A stretch of 64,000 bases of DNA from Thereva unica (Eukaryota; Arthropoda; Insecta; Diptera; Therevidae): contig OX465281.1 in assembly GCA_949987705.1 (NCBI GenBank), positions 138,990,876 to 139,054,875 of the forward strand, in the 5' to 3' direction. A model generated the notes under the pieces. That model was given only the letters and a program-made list of their open reading frames with translations, had not been told where the DNA came from and ran no database searches. How positions within the stretch are numbered: position 1 is the first letter of the stretch; each line of letters starts with the position of its first letter. Below, in pieces: positions 31,311 through 40,743 of this stretch. The position numbers were made by a program, and so were the translations under genes.

Positions 31311-32312
31311 TAACTTCCCAGTATAGGAAGTTATTGTAATCGGTCCGAAAATCGAAATCGAAAATTTCAACATATTTTCATCTTTCAAGGTCCCAGGAGC
31401 ATTTTAAGCAAAAAATTGGTCATTTTTTCCTGCACGATATCGCGCGAACCAAAACTGATATCGACATCGTTGAGGTGTCGTTCGAAGCGTATTAACCGAA
31501 AGATGATCTGAAAAGATTTTCATGAAATTCAGTCCAGCCGTTTTTTTGTTTAAGCGGCGTAAGTGATTTTTGTTCCTGCACGATATCGCCCAAACCACGA
31601 AAGATATTGACTTACTTGAGGTGCCGTTCGAAGCGTATTAGCGACAATATAATCTGAAAAGATTTTTATAATATTCGGTCCAGCGGTTTTTTGGTTTAAA
31701 TGACTTAAGTGATTTTTGTACCTGCACGATATCGCGCGAACTATAAAAGATATCGACTTAGTTGAGGTGTCGTTCGAAGCGTATTAACCGAAATATGATC
31801 TGAAAAGATTTTCATAAAATTCGGTCCAGCCGTTTTTTTGTTTAAGCGGCGTAAGTGATTTTTGTTCCTGCACGATATCGCCCGAACCACGAAAGATATT
31901 GACTTACTTGAGGTGCCGTTCGAAGCGTATTAGCGACAATATAATCTGAAAAGATTTTTATAATATTCGGTCCAGCGGTTTTTGGTTTAAATGACTTAAG
32001 TGATTTTTGTACCTGCACGATACCGCGCGAACTAAAAACTATATCGACTTCATTGAGGTGCCGAAAAACATTAATACATCAATTTTATATACATTTTCGT
32101 CATCCTAATCTTGTAAGTGCGCACATTTAGTTTGACATTTTAGCGAAAATGTTGATAAACAATTGTGACAAATTCTCAGTATTATAGATATATTCTATAT
32201 TGCCTATTGTTCATTTATTATTAAAATATCCAATCATATATTCAACATCCATCATACTGGGAAGTTGATCGTGTGGACCGAAAGGGTCGAACCCACATCC
32301 CAACTAGTTTTC
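31311..32312. mobile_element. Satellite-bearing inverted-repeat element, copy 1
   Basis: AACTTCCCAGTAT at 31311 is mirrored by ATACTGGGAAGTT at about 32253-32266, and a tail GTGGACCGAAAGGGTCGAAC... runs to CCCAACTAGTT near 32312. The interior is a 146-bp tandem repeat whose CCTGCACGATA core falls at 31429, 31575, 31721, 31867 and 32012. Units alternate between two types (CGCGAACCAAAACTGATATCG versus CGCCCGAACCACGAAAG), an A-B-A-B dimer order. No coding. Copy 2 is at 61983-63030. Confidence 0.8.
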
Positions 32313-33258
32313 TAATTATGTTTATATCGCTGACATTCGCTGACGATTACAGTTCATTGGGATTTAACGTGGGAGCGAGGCAGGAATAGTTTTTGGTGCC
32401 ATTTTTTTGTATGGGATTTTGCTCATTTAGCAGTCCATTACTATATGTCAGTGGTTCCATCAAAATATACTACACAGTGAAGAAGATCGTGAAATGTTTG
32501 TGAAACAATTAGTTGACGCTATCTTAAGTCTGGCCAAAATAGAAACTTGTTCTTGAATCTGCAAGATTTGTGGTCCATTGAAAAGGATATCACCTCTAAT
32601 CAAATCCAGAACGAAATTACGCCAATTAATTCGTGTAATTTCTCTATATATGTTATCGTTCATATTAGACAAAATATTCAGTATGAAATCTTGCGATTTT
32701 GTCACAGATTGAAGAACGCGAACGAAGAACGATACCATTTCTTGCAAAAAACTCCAAAGGCCTCCATACACTGTCAAATTGGATCAACGTCAAAGTGCGG
32801 ATGTACAACCGAAACTATCGATTGTAAGCCGGTCGGTTGATCAAAACTCGTTGCGCTTATGGGTTTGATGAAAATCTGGATGTATTTCCAATTTGACCGT
32901 ATATGGGGGCCTTAACATAAGTATATCATCAATCGTTGTTTTTATAAGAGCTCTGATCAATTTTCTTTTCTCACTGCATTTCACCATCTTCAGAGTTAAA
33001 TTTTAATGCACGCAATAGAAATAAATTTCAAAGTAGTCTATAAATTATATTGACAAACTTGCGCGGCAAATTACACGGCGTATTACATGGTTTAACGTAG
33101 GCGTGTTTACTTAACAGGGCCGAGTAAATTTACTCAAATACGAAAATGTAAATTTACTTTTTTAGGTGAATACCTCTATTGAAATTAGTTGCAAAGGTTA
33201 ATAAAAACAAACTAATTATCTGAATTTTATTTTACATTATGTGATTTTGTATAGCAAT
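32313..33258. other. No gene recognised
   Basis: ORFs of about 100 codons at 32460-32777 (minus) and 32547-32840 (plus) overlap on opposite strands and neither has a domain I recognise. The sequence may be decayed element or intergenic DNA. Confidence 0.35.
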
Positions 33259-33485
33259 TATGGTTACTTGTAATATTTGCAAACGTATTTTTAAAAATGC
33301 GCAAATTTTACTCGGTCGTTGCAAGAAAACCACTTTATTCTTGTTGTGAAGACAATTGTCAACAGATTTTTCAAAATTTCAGGAAGCATTTAGTTAAAGC
33401 TCACCCATCTAAATCATATACCAGCAAAATACCCTCTTCAAAAAATGTTATCAGTGTGAAAAACAAGGTTTACATTTGTACTTGA
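33259..33485 (+). pseudogene. C2H2 zinc-finger gene remnant
   Basis: One frame from the ATG at 33259 reads MVTCNICKRIFKN and stops within about 30 codons. The next frame reads CCEDNCQQIFQNFRKHLVKAH, a C-x3-C...H-x4-H finger, then a lysine/serine-rich tail. Together they look like the first two fingers of a C2H2 protein with a frameshift and a deletion between them. Such short paired fingers occur in multi-copy insect genes linked to repeats, but I cannot name the family. Confidence 0.4.
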
Positions 33486-33486
33486 A

Positions 33487-33551
33487 GTACGCTTCAAGTA
33501 ATCTTCATGCTGTGCGGAATGTACGTTTCAAGTAAGCTTCATGCTGTGTAA
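33487..33551 (+). repeat. Two tandem copies of a 40-bp unit
   Basis: GTACGCTTCAAGTAATCTTCATGCTGTG and a variant follow each other directly, just before the gypsy-2 LTR. Confidence 0.75.
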
Positions 33552-33577
33552 AATGAGGCTTTCTTAAACCACATCTT

Positions 33578-33826
33578 TGTTGTGTTTTTACACAACGAAC
33601 AATTTTATAAATAAAAGAGCGGTATTAATTATAATCCATATTAAATTTATTACTTCTTAATTTACTAATTAATTATACGCGATGTTGCTTGGTAGCTATG
33701 TAGTAGGAGACTGCGATTGATCTGCTGCTGATAAGCCAGACGCTTATCGGTATCGTGAACCGTTTATCCGATTGTATGCATGAATGTATGTGTGTAGATG
33801 TATAGTTGGAATGTAAATCCTCAACA
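33578..33826 (-). repeat. 3' LTR of gypsy-2
   Basis: Plus-strand text TGTTGTGTTTTTACACAACG to ATCCTCAACA. The first bases form a small hairpin (TGTTGTG...CACAACG). Confidence 0.9.
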
Positions 33827-33900
33827 CCTTCACCCTTGTAATTGAAATGATTTATATATAAGTCGCTCCGGTTGTTTTCTTTGCCTCGTAGATCGCCTAA

Positions 33901-34301
33901 AGCCCGGTACCCACTTGTTGCAAACCGGCGTTTTGTATCCCTGTATCGTTTCAATTGTTGATTGATACGAACAAAACAGGAACCCAAATTTTTCGTGTAT
34001 CATCACTGCGTTTCGAATCATCCAGCCTGTATCATGTTTGATGCGGGAGCGCGATACGGTTATCTGGTCAGTGTGTGATTTGAAGTGACGATGAACAGGA
34101 TACGCGCATGCCCGTCCACACTTCCTCCTAAAGCGTATCGTATCATTCCTTTGATGTGACGGAGAAAAACCGCTAAATGAGAGATCGGGTTTGGATTTTA
34201 TCATTTCGCACATTTTGAAACGAAGCGTTGCAATTTTTTTAGAAAAAAATTTAAAGAACGGTGATACGAAACGTCGGTTTGCAACAAGTGGGTACCCGGC
34301 T
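33901..34301. mobile_element. 401-bp MITE, TAA duplication (PIF/Harbinger-like)
   Basis: AGCCCGGTACCCACTTGTTG at 33901 is mirrored at 34301. TAA flanks both sides (33898-33900 and 34302-34304). Taking out the element and one TAA restores the gypsy-2 C-terminal frame, which is the best evidence for the boundary. A 3-bp TWA duplication is typical of PIF/Harbinger; that assignment is inference. Confidence 0.8.
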
Positions 34302-35282
34302 TAAGAGCGGGTGGACTTTCAGCTGGAGGTTGGTCTTGTGGTGTATGGTGTGTATCCGGTTCAGGTCCTGTGTTTACATTTGCGGGATTTGAAACTTCGT
34401 TGCTAGTTTGCTGAGTTGTAAATGGTGGAGTTTCTGGCTCTATTATAGGTGTAGATTGCTCTTGCTTTCCATAGTCCGTAACATAATTTTCTTGTACCTT
34501 GGTTTCTTTGTTCGTAATTTCGCATTCTGTACTTTGTATCTGATCAACATGTCGCAGATATTTTTCGTTATCCACTAAAACTTCATAGTGATAATCTCCT
34601 CTCCTTGCCCAAATAATTCCAAACTTCCATTTTTGCTCTTTGTTATTGTATATCCGTACTTGTACCTCGTCTCCGATATTGAAAATTTGATAGTTTGTTT
34701 TTGTGACGGCCTGGTTCTTTTCTATAATATCTTGTCTTATGTTACGTTTTACTAAGTCAATTCTTGTTCGTATATTTCTTTTTAATAAAAGTTCCGCTGG
34801 GCTAACCCCTGTCGTACTACTCGGCATTTTGCGAAATTGCATTAGAATTTTACATAATTTTTCATTTAACGTACCTGGTTCGTTTTTCAGGCTACGCAAC
34901 CCTTTCTTCAAAATCTGCACATACCTTTCGGCTTGTCCATTTGTTGCTGGATGGTATGGAGCTGTCAGTTTGTGAGTGATGCCATTATTCTGTAAGAAAT
35001 TTTTAAACTCAATTGATCGAAATTGTGGTCCATTATCCGTAACGACTGTAATTGGTAAACCAAAACGTGCAAATGTTTCGCGTAGGGCTTCTATTGTTTT
35101 TCCGGTTGTTGTTATATTTTGAGGGATAACTTCAATCCATTTGGTGTAGGCGTCGATAATTAGAAAAAAGTTAGTATTCATAAATGGGCCTGCGTAGTCC
35201 AGATGTATTCTCTGCCACGTTTCCTTGGGATAGTCCCATGTGTGTAGCTGACTTTTCTTGGGATTACAGTCCACGAAATTAA
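34302..35282 (-). pseudogene. gypsy-2 integrase and C-terminal tail
   Basis: Minus strand. Integrase core blocks: PKETWQRIHLDYAGPFM (first D), GLPITVVTDNGPQFRS (second D) and APYHPATNGQAERYVQ (E), a D-D-E core that would insert the cDNA. A basic region with VQVRIYNNKEQKWKFG follows, and the last codons (RRSTRQRKQPERL) lie beyond the 33901-34301 MITE at about 33830-33897. The N-terminal HHCC part is on the other side of the 35283-35656 MITE. The frame itself is otherwise open. Confidence 0.88.
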
Positions 35283-35656
35283 TTTGAAGACACAACTTTG
35301 AAGTTCCGTTATGTAAAAACTAAGGATTTCTATGAGTTACCAAAAATATCAAAATTCAGGGATTTTTGTGTAGATTCGTCTTCGTTTCAAAAATATTCCG
35401 TTTTTTATATGGAATTTTAGAAGAAGAGCGGTAAATTTGAGCAAACTTCTAAAATTATGCCTTGGAAATGCGAAATTATGCGAAATTAATTTAAAGACAC
35501 TCCTCTATTTCTCTATTTCATGAAAAAACGGGAAATTTTTGATACCAGGACCAATCTACACAAAATTCCCTAAATTTTGATATTTTTGGTAACTCATAGA
35601 AATCCTTAGTTTTTACATAACGGAACTTCAAAGTTGGGAAAAGTGGTGTCTTCAAA
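35283..35656. mobile_element. 374-bp foldback MITE, TTAA duplication
   Basis: TTTGAAGACAC at 35283 is mirrored by GTGTCTTCAAA at 35646-35656. Inner arms of about 80 bp (35297-35376 and 35556-35635) form a foldback. TTAA flanks both sides (35279-35282 and 35657-35660), and removal of the element plus one TTAA restores the gypsy-2 integrase frame exactly. TTAA targeting is characteristic of piggyBac-like elements, although the terminus is not the usual CCY. Confidence 0.82.
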
Positions 35657-37398
35657 TTAATTTCGTGCACTGTATTTTTTATTCGTCCGCAGTGAATACA
35701 GCTTCGACATAACGATTCTATGTCTGCATCAATGTTTTTCCACCACACGTAGCTCCTGGCCAATAACTTCATTTTAATCATACCTGTATGCGCAGAATGT
35801 AACTCTTGTAATATTCGTTGTTGTAGCACTTTAGGAATCATCACACTAATTCCATTAAAAATACATCCATCAAATAGGGAAAAGTTCGTAAGGTTTTCAT
35901 TTGCGGGTAATGATTCTCCTGATTGCAAAGCTTGAATATATTTTTTACAAATTTCATCTTTTACTGTTTCTCTTTGTATTTCGTTTCGGGTGACAGGGAG
36001 CACTTCAATTTGATTCATCAAAAATTTGGAATCACAATCCATATTGTCGTCACCTTGTTGGGGTTTTCCCACGGGAAAACGTGAAAGAAAGTCAACATTT
36101 GCGTGTTGCGTTGTATTTCGATACCTAATTTCATAGTTGAACCCGGACATAAAACTTGCGTAGTGTAATAAACGTAGAGCAGATGTCGAGGGTAAGTTAT
36201 TATGTGGATGAAGAATTCGTGTAAGTGGTTTATTATCTGTAATTAAAATGATCCTACGACCGTAGCAATACTGAAAAAATTTACGTAGTCCCCAATATAT
36301 TGCTGTTGCTTCCTTATCTAGTTGAGAGTAATTTGCTTCCGATTTGGTCAATGCACGAGATGCGAAAGCAATTGGTTTTTCTACCCCGTCTGGCACGATG
36401 TGTGCAATCACAGCTCCAAGCCCTGTGGTCGATGCGTCCGTTGCAAGTGTAAGCGGGAGGTTCTGATTATATTTCACTAATGTGCGGGGACTGGTTAGCT
36501 CCTTCTTCAAGTTCAAGTAGGTGGTTTCACAATCCTGGTTCCATCTATACTCTACTCCCTTCTTCAGCAATGCATTCAATGGCGCTAACTTTGAAGATAA
36601 ATTCGGAATAAATTTTTGATAATAATTTATCAGCCCTAAAAATGTTCTTAGCTCCGATACTTTTGTAGGTCGTTTGCTTTTAAGAATTGCCTGGATCTTG
36701 TCTGTCATTGGTTTTATTCCTTCACGGTTAATTGCGTGGCCTAAATAGTTAATTTCGTCTTTAAGAAATTGACATTTACCTCTGTTCACATGTAAATTGT
36801 TGTCGCGCAGCCTCTTGAAGGTGACTCGTAAATTTGAAATTAGCTCGCTGTATGATGATCCCTGGATAACAATATCGTCGAAGAAACATGTCACTCCTTG
36901 CAAATCTTGTAAAATGTTATCCATGTATCGCTGCCACGTATTTGGGCTAATTTTTACTCCGAACATAAGCCTTTTTACCTTGTAAGTTCCTTTATGTGTA
37001 GTAATCGCTTGGCGTAGAGCGCTTTCTTCATTGACGGGCATATGTAAATATGCTTGATGTAGATCAAGTACGCAAAAATATTTGCCGCCGCCTAACTTGG
37101 CAAATATGTCCTCAATTCGTGGTATCGGGTACGTATCGTCCTCAATAACTTTATTAATTGTTGCTTTGTAGTCAGCACAGATCCTCACCTCTCCGTTTTT
37201 CTTAATGACGGGTACAATTGGAGTTCCCCATGGACATAGATTTACCTTCTCAATTATTCCTGCTTCTTCAAGCCTGTGTAGTTCATCTTCAATTTTTTCC
37301 TTCAGTGCGTACGGTACTGGTCTAGCCTTGATAAACTTCGGTGTAGTGTTCTTGTCCTTCAATGGTATGTCACAAGTTAAATTGCGAATTTTTCCCAC
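35657..37398 (-). pseudogene. gypsy-2 Pol: RT, RNase H, integrase zinc domain
   Basis: Minus strand, about 580 native codons in the frame from 37398. RT blocks include VRICADYKATINKVIEDDTY, YPIPRIEDIF and FCVLDLHQAYLHM; the catalytic box is FFDD (residues 172-175) instead of the usual Y-x-D-D. RNase H follows (TDASTTGLGAVIAHI, DNKPLTRIL). The integrase zinc domain (HSAHTGMIKMK, CRSCIHCGR) ends where the TTAA MITE begins. Codons before 35657 on the plus coordinate are MITE sequence. The true Pol start is upstream, where the frame is broken between 37398 and 37634. Confidence 0.88.
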
Positions 37399-37633
37399 GC
37401 TTTTTGTAAATATTTCATTGTATTCTGAAATAAGTTCATTAATTTTTAATTTATTGACTTTCTGTTAAATCCACGTCGATTTGTAATATCTCATTTTTAA
37501 TCATTTTCAATTTGTTTATCCATTCTCTACCTAATATTGTTTCGACTTCCTGTTTTATAACACACAATCTACCTACCGCGTCCATTCCATTGTATGAAAT
37601 TTTAACTGAGCACACGCCTACTGGATGAATTTT

Positions 37634-38824
37634 TCACCTGTATACGTTTTTAAACGAATTGATGTAGTTGGCAATTTCAAGTAAGGGAATAATATGTAGT
37701 TGGAAATTATGCAGAGACATCGTTGAAACAGCCGATCCAGTATCAAATTCCATTTTAACCCGTAATCCATTTATTGTGATAGTTCGAAAATACTTTGCTT
37801 TATCTATCATATTACAAGACAAGCTATTCATGTACAGAATTTCATCAGAATCCTCTTGCGAATCAGTATCCAATTCTATTAACTTTTGACTAGCTATTCT
37901 ACGTTTCGAATTTGTATATTCTTTTCTAAGGCAAACTGCTGCTACATGACCCGTTCTTTTACATTTTGCGCATTCTAAATTCCTCTTTGCGCACTTATTT
38001 GCTAAGTGACCGTGCTCACCACATCTAAAGCACCTTCTAGTATTATTAGTAGATGTTTTACTGGAAGAAAGTGAAAATTTATTCTTTTTTCTTGTATTTA
38101 CATGATTACCGGTATGGTTCCGAATTGCGTGTATTGAGGGACCAGGTTGTCCGCGTATTTCCTTGCTTTCTGCTTTTGCTGCTTGTACCGCCAACGCCAC
38201 TTTAACTATTTTTTCAAATGATGCTGACGATTCTTCTTGTAGTAACCTTTCACGGATGTCATTGTCTCGAATCCCTCTAACAAATTGCGACCGTAAATGA
38301 GTTGCTATTGTTGACTTTTTGCAATGTTCACACACAAAATTGCATCTGGATGCTATTCGTTTTAATTCTGCTTGATAGTTACTTATGCCTTCACCTTCGT
38401 GCTGTAGCCGTAAGGTGAATTTGTGCTGTTCAGCCACTTCACTAGCTTTCGGACTTACATGAGCTTGCAGAATTTCAACTAAATTTTTGTATGTTTTGGC
38501 CTTAGGACTCTCTGGAGCCGTTAAGCATGTTAATGTATGGAAAAGCTTTGGACTAAGGCAGGTGAGAAATATTTGTACCTTCGTGCGATCATCTTCCGGA
38601 GTGTCTTTTAAATTCCGTAGCTCCAAATAATTTTCAATCCTTTCCAAATAGGAATCGAAAGTTTCATTTTCCTCATCGAATGGAACTAGCTGTACACTCT
38701 TTGCAGTTCCTTGCTGGCCTCTGTTGTTCGCTGTTAATTGTGTAAGTTGCGCCAAAACGTCGGAAATTTGTATAAGCGCCTCTTCCATTGTTTTATGTGG
38801 TATATGTATATGTACGTATTTCAC
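37634..38824 (-). pseudogene. gypsy-2 Gag and protease
   Basis: Minus strand, 396 codons. The capsid-like region (VQLVPFDEENETFDSYLERI to about residue 230) is followed by two zinc knuckles, CFRCGEHGHLANKC and CAKCKRTGHVAAVC, and then an aspartic protease beginning MEFDTGSAVSTMS near residue 360. The protease frame ends soon after the active site through an indel, so Gag-Pro is not joined to Pol. Gag builds the particle and the knuckles bind RNA. The start at 38824 gives a short N-terminus before MEEALIQISDVLAQL; a start at that second methionine is equally likely. Confidence 0.85.
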
Positions 38825-39024
38825 TTTCTATTAAATCACGTATCACCGTAGGTATACTGGAACTGTTGAATATTTTTTTTTCTATTTTTTTCTATTTTTT
38901 TTGTTTTGTTTTGTTTCAAATGGCATGTTCTTGATTATCTAAATGCACTTGGGAACACATGGAAGTAAGTATACATAAATGGTAATCACGTGTACTAATG
39001 AAAATTCCGAATAATTAAAAAAAA

Positions 39025-39037
39025 ATCCTCGTCGCCA
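39025..39037 (-). promoter_or_regulatory. Primer binding site of gypsy-2, tRNA-Ser(GCT)-like
   Basis: On the minus strand TGGCGACGAGGAT lies four bases after the LTR. It matches the complement of tRNA-Ser(GCT) ending ATCCTCGTCG-CCA over 13 bases. The tRNA identity is from memory of that tRNA. Confidence 0.65.
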
Positions 39038-39041
39038 CTTC

Positions 39042-39290
39042 TGTTGTGTTTTTACACAACGAACAATTTTATAAATAAAAGAGCGGTATTAATTATAATC
39101 CATATTAAATTTATTACTTCTTAATTTACTAATTAATTATACGCGATGTTGCTTGGTAGCTATGTAGTAGGAGACTGCGATTGATCTGCTGCTGATAAGC
39201 CAGACGCTTATCGGTATCGTCAACCGTTTATCCGATTGTATGCATGAATGTATGTGTGTAGATGTATAGTTGGAATGTAAATCCTCAACA
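39042..39290 (-). repeat. 5' LTR of gypsy-2
   Basis: 249 bp, one visible difference from 33578-33826, followed by the ATCTT duplication. Confidence 0.9.
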
Positions 39291-39339
39291 ATCTTAGTAG
39301 GTACTAGGACGGTTGTGGGTGTGAACTAGGTCACTAGGT

Positions 39340-39690
39340 CAAGGTCATCAATCAATCACCTGTCATCATCAATCAATCACGCTGGAATGGTCAAGGTGAT
39401 TGGCCTTGGACGTGGACGAGTCTGGGAACTGGGTCAGGTCGGTCTGTGGCTTGGCTCAGCGGGAGGGGCGGGCTCGGCCAGGTCGGTCGGTGGCTTGGCT
39501 CAGCGGGAGGGCGGGCTCGGCGGGGTCCTCGACTGGGGCCTCAGCGAAGTCACTTTGATTGACAGGCGGCCTCTAGTTTGGTTTGCAGGTGCGGCGAGGG
39601 ACTCGGCAGGGGCTTGGTTTGTCTGGGGGACTCGACAGGTGTGGAGTGGACGAAAAAGCGAGAGTGGAAAGTGCGCATGACTGCAAAGCT
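39340..39690. other. GC-rich island with a 44-bp tandem duplication
   Basis: The base composition jumps to strongly G-rich in an otherwise AT-rich window. TCGGTCTGTGGCTTGGCTCA and its copy TCGGTCGGTGGCTTGGCTCA start about 44 bp apart (39435-39521). Before it, ATCATCAATCAATCAC is repeated twice. The 97-codon ORF across it is Gly/Arg/Trp-rich and looks compositional, not coding. Confidence 0.55.
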
Positions 39691-39803
39691 GACGCGTGGT
39701 CATTTACCTCCGCGCACTAATGGCCCGTTGTGGTGGAACTTTCACTCTGCAAGCATGCAAGCATTGATTCCTATAGGAGCTCAAAACGAAACCTGAAAAA
39801 CGA

Positions 39804-40031
39804 CTAGGGAGTGATCATAATAAAAACAATATGGTACTTGTTAAACATTTTTATTTTACTCTCTAAAACCGGATTTATTATTACACTCAGTTGAGAAATT
39901 CTGTTTTTAAATCTAAATGTATCCACTGCAAACTGCTCCCATGGTCCTTTCCTGCTTTGTCTGTATGCGAAACTCCATACTACCATATATTTAATTTGTG
40001 GGTCTTCTTTGAAACTTATTTTCTTCCTCAT
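39804..40031 (-). other. Unrecognised ORF behind the BIR-like fragment
   Basis: 75 codons on the minus strand whose ATG overlaps the stop of the BIR-like ORF. It contains IKYMVVWSFAYRQSRKGPWE and a hydrophobic end. I recognise no family. It may be a frameshifted continuation or 3' exon of the BIR-like gene. Confidence 0.3.
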
Positions 40032-40330
40032 ATCTGCTCATGGAAATAATAATGAAATGCTAGAACGAATAAAATACCAGATAAAAATTTCAAAGTGTTG
40101 AATGTACAAAGTATGATTTTTGATTTAGGTTGTTCTGTAGGTGGTGCTAGCTGATCTTTGAATCTGCCGCATTCGTCTATCCTATTAGCATAGATACAGT
40201 GTGGTGAACGATGTCTATCATCGAAATCTACATCCGATGCGCAACTCATAGCATTTATCTGCAGAGAACAAAAGTAACATTGAACACGGTCTTTGATGTC
40301 TGTGTAAAAAAATCCACAATTACATCTCAA
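40028..40330 (-). pseudogene. BIR-like (IAP repeat) fragment with a C-terminal membrane segment
   Basis: Minus strand, 100 codons. Residues 3-45 read CNCGFFYTDIKDRVQCYFC, then DFDDRHRSPHCIY. This follows the BIR pattern GFYYTG-x-D-x-V-x-C-x-x-C...H-x6-C, the zinc fold of inhibitor-of-apoptosis proteins, but the expected zinc-ligand histidine position holds Asp, with His two residues later. A hydrophobic stretch (ILFVLAFHYYF) near the end could be a membrane anchor. The N-terminus is lost because the frame enters the errantivirus LTR near 40320. It could be a decayed host IAP gene or one captured by a virus. Confidence 0.5.
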
Positions 40331-40410
40331 ACTAGAAGCACATTAAATAATAATTAAAAATATCAAAAGAAATTGTGTTTTTATTAACTAAAATTGTGTT
40401 TCTCTTAACT
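40320..40410 (+). repeat. Truncated 5' LTR of the errantivirus-like element
   Basis: 91 bp (TACATCTCAAACTAGAAGC to TCTCTTAACT) are identical to the last 91 bp of the 3' LTR at 57032-57328. The preceding about 205 bp of the LTR are absent, replaced by the BIR-like sequence. Confidence 0.85.
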
Positions 40411-40420
40411 GGCGCAGTCG
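40410..40420 (+). promoter_or_regulatory. Primer binding site, tRNA-Ser type
   Basis: TGGCGCAGTCG overlaps the last T of the LTR. This is the primer site known from the 17.6/297 group of errantiviruses. Confidence 0.8.
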
Positions 40421-40686
40421 TGACGGATAACTTTGTTTGTTGTTAATTTAAGCGAATAATCGAAGGTTTATCGATAATTAACGCTGTGCGGTTTGCAACT
40501 TTAACACGGATCGAAAATCGAAGTTTTATCGGTTATTTGAAAAGTGAAAGTGAGTGATCCAAAGCAACAAGCAGAAGAACCAGCACCAGGATTGTTTTGC
40601 AACGAAGGAACATCGTCAGGACAATCACACCCACAACGAGAGTATATCGTTGGAATATACATAGAAGGAAGATAAAAAATATTAAG

Positions 40687-40715
40687 ATGATCTTGAAATT
40701 GTTGTGCATGTAAGT
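40687..40715 (+). promoter_or_regulatory. Short leader ATG with a splice donor for env
   Basis: An ATG at 40687 is followed 23 nt later by CAT|GTAAGT (donor at 40710), a strong consensus donor, and then by a stop. It lies upstream of the gag ATG at 40744. Together with the acceptor at 54610 it is in frame with env, whose ORF has no ATG near its start. Errantiviruses make env from a spliced mRNA, so this is a good candidate donor. Confidence 0.6.
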
Positions 40716-40743
40716 AATTTCTGAATTTATTGTCAAAATCCTT

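Larger units (their letters stand above)
33578..39290 (-). mobile_element. Ty3/gypsy retrotransposon (gypsy-2), decayed and interrupted
   Basis: 249-bp LTRs at 33578-33826 and 39042-39290 with a 5-bp target duplication ATCTT (33573-33577 and 39291-39295). I see one difference between the LTRs (CGTGAACC versus CGTCAACC). Read on the minus strand: primer site, gag-protease, RT/RNase H, integrase, LTR. Two MITEs (33901-34301 and 35283-35656) and frame changes between gag and pol disable it. No env. Confidence 0.92.

Noticed and set aside
32460..32840. Overlapping ORFs on both strands of about 100 codons
   Set aside because: No recognisable domain, no start context and mutually exclusive frames; likely chance.
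39387..39680. 97-codon ORF in the GC-rich island
   Set aside because: Long frames are expected in G-rich DNA; composition is Gly/Arg/Trp-heavy with no domain, and opposite-strand frames are also open.
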